From Symmetrospora coprosmae (Eukaryota > Basidiomycota > Cystobasidiomycetes > Symmetrosporaceae), in NCBI GenBank assembly GCA_008802785.1, contig VUYT01000011.1, forward strand, positions 248,001 to 312,000: 64,000 nt of DNA, written 5' to 3'. The position numbers and the translations under genes are program-made. The notes under the pieces were generated by a model. That model searched no databases and had not been told where the DNA came from. It worked only from the letters and a program-made list of their open reading frames with translations. This document shows, piece by piece, positions 22,701 through 34,444 of this stretch; position 1 is the stretch's first letter, and the number at the start of each line of letters is the position of its first letter.

Positions 22701-23516
22701 TGGGCCATGGCCCTCATGCGCATGCGCAGCGCCTCGCGGAAGATGCGGCGCTTGACTCCGACCAGCGCACGCTCCTCGGACTTGAGCGTGCTCTCGCAGG
22801 CTGCGAGTTCGGCCCTGGCCTCCTCGAGCTTGTTCGAGTGCGCCTCGAAAGCGCTGTCTGAGGTGGGCGGCTTCTTGCCGTTGAGCTTGACGAGCTGTCT
22901 CGGGTGTTCAGTGTGGGTGTTAGCTACTTTTGCTTCCGACACGCATCGACGCTCAGCAGTAGAAGCGCGGGAGTGACCCACCCTCGACACGAAGATGTCC
23001 CGGTCCCGCATGATGACCCTGATCTCTGCCTCTCTGGCCGCGACATCCTTCAAGCTGGCCCTGTAGTTGTTGAGACCGATGAGGTATGTCCTCTGAGCTT
23101 CGAACGCCTCGTCAAAGAGCTCGCAGACCCTGTTGGAGGCGGTGAGAACATCGGGCGAGTCTCCCGTGTCGGCTGTGAGTGGGGCGAAGGGGAAGAGCCA
23201 CACCAGGGGGAGCTCGGTCAGCCCATGGAGGTCAGGAGCGAGGCCGGAACGAGGGGAGAATGGAAGGAGGACGGCGTATTCCCTATGCGGTCTCGCTGTT
23301 GCGGAACCCCCGCATGGATGGCCCGGTCTCCGCATCTTTGCGCTCCCTCCCTCACCCGTCCAAAAGCCTCGACGCACCTGCAGCCCAGCCATTCAGGGCA
23401 TTGTTGGCGACCTCGCACGCCTGCGTGTACTGCTTGAACGTGTCGTGCACATCCTTGTCGGTCTTGATGAGGTTCGTGAGCAGCCTCCCATCGTGCACCG
23501 TCCCGCCCTTGACCAT
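19729..23516 (-). CDS. Large protein with N-terminal BAR-like helical domain and long disordered tail
   Basis: Start at 23516 (MVKGGTVHDGRLLTNLIKTD). Exon 1 ends near 23382. An intron with acceptor near 23173 leads to ADTGDSPDVLTASNRV, a second near 22913-22992 joins RDIFVSR to LVKLNGKKP, and a third near 22545-22610 leads to the long 3' exon. The product is about 1,130 residues. Residues 1-210 are predicted all-helical (E/R/K/A-rich, spaced hydrophobics) and resemble fungal BAR-type domains such as Ivy1, which bind membrane phosphoinositides. The remaining 900 residues are low-complexity: polyQ/P, Ser/Gly/Asp-rich, and two KKKKK-containing blocks (near 20240-20280 and 20660-20810) that repeat as TxKKKKKVAP. 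Function beyond likely membrane-scaffold binding is unknown, and the domain call is inference. Confidence 0.65.
20655..20810 (-). repeat. Duplicated KKKKKVAP-type motif inside the long protein
   Basis: The motif Lys-rich (KKKKKVAP) followed by Gly/Ser/Thr linker occurs twice about 45-50 residues apart, and a variant (LKKKKTVKRS) lies further along near 20240-20270. Such repeated basic patches could act as lipid-binding or nuclear-localisation elements. The repeat is directly visible; its role is inference. Confidence 0.6.
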
Positions 23517-23956
23517 GGTGGCTGGTCGCTCTCTGTTCCCTCTGAGGGAGGATCCTGTCGCGGACGACCGCTCTGCTGTGGGTATCCGACTTGGCGGGGT
23601 ACAGCTCTCTCTATGCAACCCGTTCCTGCTGGCTTCTCTCCTCCTTGCGCCCTCGTTGCTGCTGCAGAGAAGGTGGTCCAGAGCAAGAAGGCGAAGAGCT
23701 GGGCTGGGCCTTTGCCCGGCGGCGGGTCACCACGCACCGCGGGCTCGAGGCTCGATCAAACAGGCGCCTGCGATCCCACATCGATTCGTCATTGCACACC
23801 AAAACGTCGTCTGATCTGTACGGTACGCTCCCGGTCCATGCTCAACAACATCCTCTACCATTGCATAATGCCAAATGCTTGCTGCTTCGGGGCCCGTTCT
23901 GCGAGTATAGCTCGGCTGACCTTCCAGCCATGTCTTGCTGGTCTCCCAACCCCATG
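23517..23956. other. Intergenic region upstream of the BAR-like gene
   Basis: About 440 bp. It holds the 3' end of the upstream minus-strand gene (stop near 23957) and the promoter of the BAR-like gene. No motif is convincing. Confidence 0.4.
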
Positions 23957-26900
23957 TCAAAAGCCCTGATCCATTGATGGCCGCCTTCGCGCAGGGACAG
24001 TGTAATTGATGCGCTGTCTCGCTCGGCCATCATCTGTTGACACTCAGTGCAGTTCGGATATCAGCTTGAGCGCCCCTCCGCGTGCGCCGATAGATCCCAG
24101 CTGGACTGCACTCACAGGCTTGGTCCTGAGCACCAGCGTCTACCGCGCCTCGCATCTGCCCCTCTTCGTGCTGCTCCGGACTGCCCAGGTACCCTTCATC
24201 CTGGCTCTTCCCCACAGTCGGCTGGACGAGCGGGCCTCGCCTTGACCATCCGAACCTGCTCTTGCCGTGCGTGGGGACGACGCCGACCCCAGCGCCGGCC
24301 CTGCTGACCGCTGGATTGTCTCCCTTGCTCGGCACCCGCACTCGACCCCAATCATCGTGCTCGTAGTCTTCCTCGTCCACCTCCGTGATGGCCGTCGACG
24401 CAGACCAGTGCGTCTCATGGCTGCCATCGTGGCTCCCGCTGTGCGTCCGGCTCGCCGCGCTGCTGAGCGTAGAGCTCGACGGGTACCGGCCGAGCTGGTG
24501 CTGCTGCGGACTGTCCTGCGGATGGTGCGGCTGCGCAGGCGCAGGCGTGGGGTTGACCTCGAGCTCGGGCGGCTCAAACGACGAGTGCGACCCGGCATAG
24601 TATGACGCAATCGTGTCAACCGTATCGGTCGTCCCCCGCTTGCTCCGCATCGCGAACGCGTCCAGGGCTGCTTTCCTCGGAGACAGCGACGGGTGTGCGG
24701 CGTGCATCTGCTGCGGCGAAGCAAGTGGGATCCGAGTGCCATCGCTTCGGGGCGGAAAGGCATAATCCCTGGCAGCGACCGGATGCGCAGCATCCTCTTC
24801 GTCGCAACTTGTACGAGATCTTACATCCAGCTTCGCATGCTGCTTCTCCGGCGAAGCAAAAACCGCCAGCGAAAGGGGCGGCGGCGGCGGTGGGCGTGCC
24901 GGCGGCAGTGGATGCACACTGCGCGCTATTGGCGCCTGCGCCTGCGCTTTTGGAGCATGCGTCCTAACGTGTGCATGGAGCTGAACAGGCGGATTCTGCG
25001 GGCGCGGACGGTGCTCCCTCGAATAGCCCGAAGGCGAGACGGCTCGGCGCGGGAGGTCGGGCGCCAGCGTCGGTTGATGGTCGCGCCTCAGGGCGTGCAT
25101 TGACACAGCAGGGCGCAAGCTGGGAGTTGCCCAAGGCATTTGCTGCTGCGGTGGCTGTGGAAGCGGCTCACTTGGTGGCGGCGGGAGGGGCAGTGGCGAG
25201 CGAGGAGGGGGCCCGATACCGCCGCTGCTGGAAACGAGCACAGGCAGGCCGGTTGCCACAGCGGGGAGATGGCCCCGCGGAGCAGGCGCAGCTAGAACCC
25301 GTCTGTCCTGCCTTATGCTCACGGCTGGGCCGACGGGCGTGAGGGGCGATCTGGCCGTCGGCGTGTGCGAAGGTGACGGCGAGGGCGATGCACTCCGGCT
25401 GCTGTCGCTTGACGAAGAGCCATCTGCGCCGACACGACGCAGCTTGGTGATGCGCAAAGGCTCGGGCTCGGGCGAAAAGCTGCGGTCGAGAAGCTCGGAT
25501 TCGCGCTCTTGTCCAGTTGGCTTCTTGGGATTGCGTGATTTGGCGAGCCGTCGCGAGACAGGGAACGGATCGACAACGCTCGCGTCGGAATTAGAGCGGA
25601 CGCGCTCACTTCCGTGTGTGCGATGATCAGTCGGGCGCAAGCTGCTCGACGACGCCGGGGACGGCGAGGGCGAGCGAGCAAAGCGGCGGCCTTCAATCGA
25701 GTCGAAAGGCGCAGAGTGCGGGTGCTCCATCTCCGCCCTCCCCGCAAGGGGCGTAACGGGCGCTTGCAGCAAGCGTGCGATCTGCGGTTGATTCTGCGGA
25801 GCAATGCCCGCTCCAGGATGTCCGGCGGCAGTGCGCCGAACGCCACTCTCTTGCCCGTCTACCGTAGCAGCCGGAGCGGCTGGCTGACTGCCTGACTGGA
25901 CCTCCATCGTGCTCGACGGCACGCGCTTGAGCTGTATGCGCGCACCCGTAGGCGGCAGAGTCGAGCCCAGCGCGGCTGGAAACTCGGCTGCAGTCTCGGC
26001 CGATTCGAGATGGGTCTGCAGCCGCGGTGTTACCGGCGGCCGCGGCGACGAAAAGAAGCTCTCATCGTACGCCCGTGGCTGTCCGTTGAGTCTATTGTGC
26101 ACCGTGACCTGCCGCGCAAAGGGCGAGCCTCCCGCTGCTGTTGCCGATGCAGCCCATCCGGGGACGTGCATCGCAGAAGGAACCGACATGGAGCGTTTGC
26201 GCGTGTGTGCGGGTCGAGCAGGAATGGCGGGCCTGCCACCTCGGCCTGCACTTGGTCCAGCATCTGCGGTCGAACCAGGCGCCGGAGAGGGGACCCGCGC
26301 TCCAGGTCCAACGGCGTTCCTCAGGCCCCTGGACAGGCTCTCGAAGTTCGGCCGCGCCCTCGTTCCTCCGTTATTCGAGTCCTCCGACCCCCTGCCCCGC
26401 ACTCCATTGACGCTCGTCGTCCTGCTCCGCTCGCTGCTCGTCCGGCTGCGCGCGAGCTCGAGCAGGTCGACGACTTCATCGCGCAGCGTCGATGCCTGGC
26501 TCGCGACGCTCGAGGCGGAGCTGCGCGCCGGGTGCCCGGACTGTCGCCTGGCGTGAGTGGGTGCGCGTGGAGAATGCGAGAGGATCTCGAGGTCGTCTTG
26601 CGAAGATTTGGATGGGCGAAAGGACGATGCGCCATTGGCGAGGGAGGCGGACGTGAGGGAAGAGGGCGCATTGGAGGTGCGCGAGGAGGTTGAGGAGGAA
26701 AGAGCGCAGCCTTGCGCTGATGACGATATCGATGGGGACGAAGAGGTCGATGCTGAGGGGTCGAAGGCAGGTGCTGGTGATTTGCGCGGGGTTGACGTGA
26801 CGACAGCGGCCTCGAACACAATTGGCTGTGGCGCGGAGGGAATCAAGCGGAAGTCATCAGCACGAATACCGCGCCAAAACGCAGGCAGCACCTACCTGCG

Positions 26901-27777
26901 GCGAGCGATGCTGCTGTGCCTGCTTGGCTTCCTCGGCCCTCATCTTCTGATCGACTAGATCTAGCATGTTGCCAACGCTGAACCGTGCAAAGTCACTCCC
27001 GCTTTTTGCCGCACACATTGCAGGGGCCTTACTCTGCGCCTGCGCCTGCGCCTGCGCCTGCGCCTGCTGCACATGCTCCTGCCTGGAAGCAACGGCGATC
27101 CAGCTGCCCGCAAGCTGTCTCTGCGCCCTCGGCTGCCCGTCGTCTCCCAGCTCGTGCGACACAGGCGCGCCGAACGGGAATGCGTCTGCGTCTGGTTTGC
27201 CCGTACCAGCGTTAAACGAGACGGCAGTGTCGGCGCGAATGCTCGGGCTGGGCGTGGGTATGCGCAGGTCGAGCTTTTCGAGCTCAATCTTGCCCATTGG
27301 AAAGTACGTCTCGAGCTCCTCGGCCTCGTGCAGCCTCTGCTTCTCGCGGGCCTTCTTGCTGCTGCTGAGGAGGAACCGCTTGCTGCTGTCCGCGTTGAGC
27401 CGCTCCGGCTCGATGTAGCCCGCCCAGGGCGAGGCGGAGGGCGCTGCGGGCGCGGCTGCGGGCGCGGCTGCGGGCGTTGCGACGGTCGACGACTGCATCA
27501 GGCCCGCTGCAATGCCTTTCTTTTTGGAAGTAGGTGTGGACGATGTCGGTGGCATGACGTTTTTGAGCTGTGCGGCACCTCCCGAGGCCGAATGGACGGG
27601 ACCGCTCGGTGGAAGCGGGAAACGGGCATAGTACTGCCCGCTGCTGCCATTCGAGGTGGCATCGGACGAGGACGCAGATGAGGTTGTGGACGAGGCGTAG
27701 GTGCCGTCGCGTGCGCGAGGGGCGAGGTCTGCGCTCGGTCGGGGTTGGGGCGTCGGGGCGCGTCGAAAGAGGCCCAT
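23957..27777 (-). CDS. Large low-complexity protein of unknown function
   Basis: Start at 27777 (MGLFRRAPTPQPRPSADL). Three exons are inferred: 27777 to about 26899, about 26828 to 24103, and a short last exon ending at 23957. An intron with a good GTAGGT donor near 26898 lies after the SPQ codons. A GTGAGT donor near 24102 and a CAACAG acceptor near 24034 connect to the last 29 residues. Total is about 1,220 residues. Most is Ser/Pro/Arg/Ala-rich and disordered, with a run of about five Gln-Ala repeats near 27035-27067. One conserved-looking island near residues 130-175 (EELETYFPMGKIELEKLDLR) may be a binding helix. I do not recognise the family. The last-exon splice is the less certain part. 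Confidence 0.6.
27035..27067 (-). repeat. Hexanucleotide CTGCGC repeat encoding Gln-Ala repeats
   Basis: Six-base units (ctgcgc on the plus strand) repeat about five times inside the preceding gene, coding for alternating Gln and Ala. In-frame hexamers can vary in length between strains without breaking the frame. Confidence 0.75.
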
Positions 27778-28737
27778 CGCAGGCAGCGCGAGCTGGGTCC
27801 CAGCGCTTCACCGGAAGGTGAGTGTGCCGATTCAGACTGCAGGACACACAGAGAGAAGAGGAGCAAACGAGAGAGCTGAAACTGCCGAAGGTTTCCGCCT
27901 CGCCTCGTCTGGCCAGTGGTCTGGCCGGAGCGGGGTCGCGGTCGTCGTCAAGGCTTCTTTAACTGGCGAGAGAACTTGGAGTGAGGAACAAGGGAGGGTG
28001 GGAGTGAGTGATATGCTACCAGAGCACGAGAGGTCGGCGACGAGCAGGAGGATATGTAGCAGCTGCAGTGCAGTGCAGTGCAGGAAGCGGAAGAAGAGCA
28101 AGGGCAGAGGGCACGGAGAACCGCGCAGTCGCAGTCGCAGTCGACAGTCGACAGTCGCACCCTCGGCAGCCCAAATCTCCGTCGCGAAAGGAGGTTCGGA
28201 GCGGAGCTCGAGGCTCGGAGACTGCCAAAGGGGGTCGACGTTCCTGCATTGGCTCTTTTCGATATGGAGTAGACTGCGTCAGTCGTGTCAGCAGTACAGT
28301 ACCGGTGTGATGGCCTCTGAGCAGCACAGGTACAGTATGGCCCTCGTACAGTAACTGCATGGCCAGTTTTGGTCCATGTCGAGCTTCTCGGGAGAGCGAG
28401 TCGCACCCAGAAGTGAAAGCTGGCGGGGCGGGGCAGCCACCTGCATTGCTCCAGTCATGAAGTATGGCAGAGCTTGACGCAGCGCGTCGCGTCCCTTGCA
28501 TCGCATGCTGCTGTTGTCCCCACTGTCACTCCTGAAAGAGCTTCGATTGGGTTGTTGGTGGTGCAGGACCCCCCGTGCCTCTGTTCTTTTGCCACCAGCT
28601 TCGGTTCGCCCTGTCGCCCAAATTTCGGGATCCGCAACCTCTTGACCCGCAATCCACAGAGCTCGCAGCAACAGCAGAGCAACAGCGGCTACACTGGATC
28701 CTGTCTGAATACTGTCGTCGGCCTCCCCTCCTCCACC
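27778..28737. promoter_or_regulatory. Divergent promoter region, 960 bp, between the large low-complexity gene and MEF1
   Basis: The longest gap in the window. It carries two short tandem repeats (28062-28081, three copies of tgcag units; and 28123-28157, cgcagt units followed by cgacagt units). These could be binding sites or just slippage. There are several open frames here but none has protein-like composition or conserved motifs. No RNA gene is recognised. Confidence 0.4.
28123..28157 (+). repeat. Short tandem repeat of cgcagt/cgacagt units
   Basis: Three cgcagt-like units are followed by cgacagt units in the intergenic gap. Visible by eye; function unknown. Confidence 0.6.
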
Positions 28738-31409
28738 ATGTCCCTGGCTCGCCATCTGGCAAGCGCCCGCCCTGCTCGCACACTCTTGAGCGCGGCAGCA
28801 GGTCCGTCGACATCAAAGTCGCCCGTCGCACGCTCTCTCACCACCATCGCCGCCGCCCCCTCCTGCACATGCGCATCCAGTCGGTCTCGTACAGGAAGAG
28901 CCGTCGTATCCTCCATCGTCTTGTCGCCATCTGCTCGCTCCCTCCACGCCTCAAGCAGGCTCCGTTATCCTGCTCAGGCCAGCGCCACCGAGGCAGCTGC
29001 AGCCAACGCGTCAAACCTCCCTGCACTGACAGAGACAGACTCGACGCGCCTGCGTCGGATACGGAACGTCGGTATCTCAGCGCACATCGACTCGTGAGGC
29101 CGAGTCCCCTGGAGAAGCGCGAGATCTATGCTCAGAAGCTGACTGCGAAATGTTCGGGCGGGACCGTCCGAACAGCGGCAAGACAACCCTCACCGAGCGC
29201 GTCCTCTTCTACACGGGCCGCATCAAGGCCATCCATGAAGTGCGCGGGCGCGACAATGTCGGAGCGAAGATGGACTCGATGGAGCTCGAGCGCGAAAAGG
29301 GAATCACCATCCAGTCTGCCGCCACTTTTGCAGACTGGGAGGTCGGAAAGGGCAAAGCCGTGTTCCCGGAGCAGGAAGGAAAGTACAGCATCAACATCAT
29401 CGACACGCCCGGCCACGTCGACTTTACGATCGAGGTCGAGCGCGCGCTGCGTGTGCTAGATGGCGCCGTCCTCGTCCTGTGCGCCGTGTCGGGCGTCCAG
29501 TCGCAGACAATCACCGTCGACCGCCAGATGCGCAGGTACAACGTGCCCCGGATCAGCTTCATCAACAAGATGGACCGCGCGGGCGCCAACCCCTGGCGCG
29601 TGATTGAGCAGCTCAAGAGCAAGCTCAAGACGCCCGTCGCGGCGCTGCAGATTCCCATCGGGCAGGAGCACGAGTTCCGGGGCGTGGTCGACCTCGTCCG
29701 CATGAAGGCCATCGGCAACGAGGGCGAAAAGGGCCTGACAGTCGTCGAGACGGACGTCATCCCGCCCGAGCTCGTCGAGTTTGCGCAGCAGAAGCGCACC
29801 GAGCTCATCGAGAGCGTTGCGGACGTCGACGACGAGCTCGCGGACCTCTTTCTCGCCGAGGAGGAAATCACGAACGAGGCGTTGTCCGCGGCCATCACGC
29901 GCGCGACCGTCTCGCTCAAGTTCTCGCCCGTCCTCATGGGCTCCGCACTCGCCAACACGACGGTGCAGCCCGTCCTCGACGCGGTGTGCACGTACCTTCC
30001 CGATCCGTCGCAGGTCACGTCCACTGCACTCGATGTCTCGCAGCCGCTCGATGCACAAACACCCTTCCCGCTCGTCCCTGCAGCGGCCGCACCCCTCGTA
30101 GGCCTGGCATTCAAGCTTGAGGAGGGCCGCTTTGGCCAGCTCACGTACCTCCGCGTGTACCAGGGCACACTGAAGCGTGGCAGCGTCATCACCAACGTCC
30201 GCACCGGCAAGCGCGTCAAAGTGCCCCGACTCGTGCGCATGCACTCGGACGAGATGGAGGATGTGGATGGGATCGGAGCGGGAGAGATCTGTGCCATGTT
30301 TGGCGTAGAGTGTTCCACCGGTGACTCGTTCACCGACGGGACTGTACCATACTCGATGGTGAGTCGTACCTGTCTACTTTCGCGAGTCCCGCATGTCAGG
30401 CATACTGACGCAGGAAGCTTGTCGCAGACCTCGATGTTCGTCCCCGAGCCTGTAATCTCACTCGCCATTCGTCCGAAAGGCCAGGAGTCGCCCAACTTCT
30501 CTCGGGCGCTCAACCGATTCCAGAAGGAGGACCCAACGTTCCGCGTGCACGTCGACGGCGAGTCTCAAGAGACCATCATCAGTGGGATGGGCGAGCTGCA
30601 CCTGGACATCTACATTGAGCGGATGAAGCGCGAGTACAATGTGCCGTGCGTCACGGGCAAGCCGCGCGTCGCGTTCCGCGAGACCATCACTGCGCCGAGC
30701 GAGTTCACGTACACGCACAAGAAGCAGACGGGCGGCGCGGGACAATACGGCAAAGTCATGGGCCGGCTCGAGCCGCTCGAGAAGCAGGAAGACACGGGAG
30801 TTGACACGGGCTTTGAGAGCATGATTGTGGGCGCCGCCATCCCGCAGGCGTACATCCCCGCCGTCGAGAAAGGGTTCAAGGACGCGCTCGAGCGGGGCCC
30901 GCTTACGGGGCACCCAGTCACGGGGTGCAAATTCATCTTGACGGACGGCCAGGCGCACGTCAACGACTCGTCAGAACTTGCTTTCCGTCTGGCTGGGCAG
31001 GGCGCTTTCAGGGAGGCTTTCGCCAAGGCGGCGCCAGTCGTCCTCGAGCCAGTCATGAAGGTCGAAATCGTCGCGCCCATCGAGTTCCAGGGGACTGTGA
31101 TTGGCGGTATCAACCAGCGCAAGGGCACGATCGTCGACTCGGAGGCCCGCGACGACGAGTTCACGCTGTCGGCTGAAGTCAGCTTGAACGATATGTTTGG
31201 CTGTAGGTGGTCTTTCGGTCTCCCTTACTTGCCGAGGATAGTGGCTGACACTCTGCATATACCTGCTCTTTGCAGACTCATCGCAACTCCGCGGAATGAC
31301 CCAAGGCAAGGGCGAATTCAGCATGGAGTACCTCCGACACGCGCCCGTCCTGCCCAACGTGCAGAAGGACATGGTCGACGAGCATCTCCGCTTCCGCAAG
31401 CAGGCATAG
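28738..31409 (+). CDS. MEF1: Mitochondrial elongation factor G (MEF1)
   Basis: GTPase that translocates peptidyl-tRNA on mitochondrial ribosomes. Exons are 28738-29093, 29176-30358, 30428-31202 and 31276-31409, giving 815 residues, usual for fungal Mef1. Residues 1-85 are Ser/Arg/Ala-rich, a mitochondrial presequence ([17 protein letters not shown]). Motif G1 [15 protein letters not shown] is split by intron 1, and the intron-spanning codon rebuilds the Ser. G3 [11 protein letters not shown]4 [14 protein letters not shown] and domain [18 protein letters not shown] follow. Domain III/IV sequences include [18 protein letters not shown] and [14 protein letters not shown], and [12 protein letters not shown] is near the end. 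It is divergent from the large low-complexity gene at 27777. The symbol follows yeast. Confidence 0.94.
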
Positions 31410-31647
31410 ACGTCCTCGAAGTCTGTGCTATACCCCGGCAGTAATCGGTATACCCATAACGCAACGGCCCATCTAGAGTACATCTATTGGACACGAAGCC
31501 GGCGAACTGTGTACAAAAGCTCAGAATCCAACGAGTGTGGTACTGCATAGCCTAGAAGCATAGCGAATGTGTAGAATCTAGAGAACCGGGCCATCATCGG
31601 CTAGAAAAGGGCAATGCCAGCCACCCATCTCTCCTCCTCCTGCCATG

Positions 31648-33781
31648 CTACAAGGCTCGCCCGGCATACACGTCCGTGATGCTGCTGAGCCTGTCAGCGT
31701 TGACGTGCGGGACGTCCAGGATCTCGTCCGCCCAGCGGACGCTTTGCCTCGAGATGTTGCTGGTCTGCGAGACCGTTCTCGACCGTCCGGCTGCGGGAGA
31801 ATGGGTGTGAGCGAGGCCTTGCGGCTGTGCGGGCGGATGGGAAGGCGAGGTCGCATGCGGCGAGCGGAGCGGCGGCCATGCCGGTGCCTGCTGCGGCTGG
31901 TCCATCGAATACACGGACGACACTGCCGAGCCGCGTCGCTCGCCTGCAGGCGGGCGCGGCGTGACGGGCGTGGTCGGGTCGTAGTAGCTGAAGCCGGAGA
32001 GGTACTTGTCCTTCCTGAGCGGCGACGGCGGGAGGATGCTGACGCGGCGCGAGGCCTGCGGCGTGGTCGACAGCCCGGGCCCGACGAGGACCGCTGCGGA
32101 CGCGCTGCCGACGGTCAGAGCGAGATCTGGCTCTTCTGAGCGGAAATCGAGCTCGAACGGGTTGCCCGCGTCGACTGAGTGGGCACCGGCCGAGTGACGG
32201 AAGTCGCCGTCGCCGTCGCCATCGCCCATGCGCGTCGAGCTGAGGGAGGACGCGCCGACCGAGTTGCGGAACGGGTTGTTGGATGCAAATGGGCGGAAGG
32301 GCGACGTAGGCGGCAAGAGGTTGCTGACATTGCTTGGCATAGCATCGACATTGGGCATGGGGAACGCTCGCGCGAGGTTGACGAGTGAGTGGCTCTCGGT
32401 GCTCGGGCTGCTCTGCGAGGAGGTGCGGTGCGAGAGGCTGGGCGACATGACCCGACCGCTGCCGCCAGATGACTGTCGCAGGAAGAGCGGATGGAGGTGG
32501 TTGCCGGAGTTCTGCGACGGCGACCGCTGGAACTCCTGTGGGCTCATGAAACCGGCTGAAGAGCCGCCGTCTGAAGATGGCGCAATGACACTGACTCGCA
32601 CAGCCTCCTGTACGGACTCCGGGCTGCCTGAGCGGAGCTGCTCGACTTTACCGGAGCTAGCCCCGACAGTCAAGGGCGGCCTGCCCAGCCCGAGCTCCTT
32701 CAGCCAGAATGGCGTTGTAGAGTCGCGAGTAGCCGACTTTGCCTGCAAGACCGGGATTGGCTTTGCGACGACTTCGTCAAACGGACTGCGCATGTTGCGG
32801 CTGAGCGTCTTCTCCTTGTTGCTGGTGCCTTTTTCAGCAGGCGGGAGATCGTCCCACGAGAAGTCGTCTTTCCTGACGGAAAAGCCGCGGCCGATGACAA
32901 GCGAGTTGCGAATGACTGTAAGGGCGAGGAAGGCGCTCGCTCAGCATCCACGCAGATATATGAAGATGAGGTAGACCGGACATACGGTTTGCTGTCCGCT
33001 TGGATCGGAAGTGCTTTGCAATCATGTGTACGGCGACTGCAATGGCAGCCAGAGCCGCAATGACACCGATGGCAATCCCAACCTTGGCTCCGCTGTCTAT
33101 GCCCGCGTCAATGGCTTGAGAGTCTGGAGTGGCAGCGTCGGCAGGGTTGTCGCCAGTTGGTAAGGCCAAGGTATCGGTAGGTACTGGGACTTGCGACACT
33201 ACTCTGGTTGTGCGAATCATGCCACGATTGGTCGTCGTGGCAAGAAGGGTCGAGCTACCGGACGTTGTGGTGATGACTGTCTCCTCGTCTGATGTGACGA
33301 GGGACTCGATGGTTGTGTCTGTGTATCTGGCCAAGGAGGAGGAGGACGGGCTGCTCGTGGAGGCCGATGGAGCGGACGTGAGGGGGATAGAAGAGACGAC
33401 ATCTGCAGTTGACGACGAAGCCTGTGGGGATTGCCGAGCAAAGGACGAGGCAGGAGATGGCGAGACTCGCGGCGAGGAGATGGGCGTGCTTGATCGGCTG
33501 GAGGCTGGACTCGGGGATGGCGATGGGGGCGACGTCTGCCGGACGGATGACGACGGCGGAGTGTCTTGGGAGGACGGTGGTGTCCAGGTCGACGAGGGAG
33601 GTTCTGTAGTTGACGGTACTACCTGGGTATCCTCTGAGCTGGAGGTGGAATCTACGAAGGATTCAAGTGTGCTCGATTCGGAGTTTGGGTCCGACCACCA
33701 GATGATAGAGGACGAGGATGGCTCTGGTGTCCACCAGACGGTGCTGGACTGCTGTATGCCATCAGTCTCCCAGTTAGACAT
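31648..33781 (-). CDS. Single-pass membrane protein with Ser/Thr-rich ectodomain
   Basis: From 33781 the protein begins with WW-containing N-terminus (SSTVWWTPEP) and is about 220 residues of Ser/Thr/Pro-rich, probably O-glycosylated sequence. It then has one transmembrane helix (GAKVGIAIGVIAALAAIAVAV) and a basic stop-transfer patch (KHFRSKRTANR). A single intron near 32917-32987 leads to a long Ser/Pro-rich cytosolic tail with KxxRS phospho-site-like patches and ends at 31648. The layout matches fungal wall-stress sensors or SKG6/Axl2-like proteins, but without a recognised ectodomain (no WSC, no MID2). No cleavable signal peptide is seen, so it may be a type III membrane protein or its start may lie upstream. 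About 680 residues in total. Role inferred from architecture only. Confidence 0.68.
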
Positions 33782-34444
33782 GCTATGCGGTAGGACAATG
33801 CGCTTCAGCCGAGGGAAGGAACAAGCGCCTGGCTGTGGAAAGGGAGCAAGAGGAGAAGGCCAGCCAATTCATTGGCCACTTTACGCGAGGGAGGTCAGAC
33901 GTGAAAGGGACGCGGCGGCTTCCTCTGTGCGAACACCCGCGTCACGTCCATGTCGCGCAAACTGAGAAGGTCGGAGAAGCCAGATAGCGGGCGGCGTTGG
34001 GCCGCCGCATTCGGCAGTCTGTATGGGCCAGGCCAGGGCAAAGCGCTTTCGACCATCGCAAAGCAGATGTGTCTCCTGTGGCTCTCCTGCAAGCGTTCCC
34101 GCTCTTCTGTTGACCGCCGAGGTGTCGAGCAGGTTCACGTTGGGCGTGAGGGCATGTGCCGCCGGTTGGAGGCGCCGGCTTCGCGCGAAGCGGGAGCTTC
34201 GCCGGTGCAATATCAGCAGCAGACCGATGAGCATTGTTCCAGGACAGTGTCGCCATGCTGTTTCAGATGAACTACATCGTGTCTGCTGCCTGCAGTTGGG
34301 ATCTGGATGAGCTGCCCGGACCCCCCCCCTGTCGAGAATGACGCAGCGGCTTCTCACCTTCTCCACACCCAGCGGCTCTTCGCTTCATGACAGCATAGCA
34401 ACACAGTCGCAGCACAGCAGCACATCGCACAGACAGCATACAGC
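33782..34444. promoter_or_regulatory. Divergent promoter region, 660 bp
   Basis: Separates the mucin-like membrane gene (minus) from the two-helix membrane gene (plus). A nine-base C run lies at 34321-34329. Frames here lack protein-like composition. No recognised RNA gene. Confidence 0.4.

Noticed and set aside
27778-28737. Open frames in the large divergent gap
   Set aside because: No start context, no conserved blocks and repeats inside; treated as promoter.
29209-30513. 434-codon open frame on the minus strand inside MEF1
   Set aside because: It lies fully antisense to a highly conserved GTPase and only reflects GC-rich codon use.
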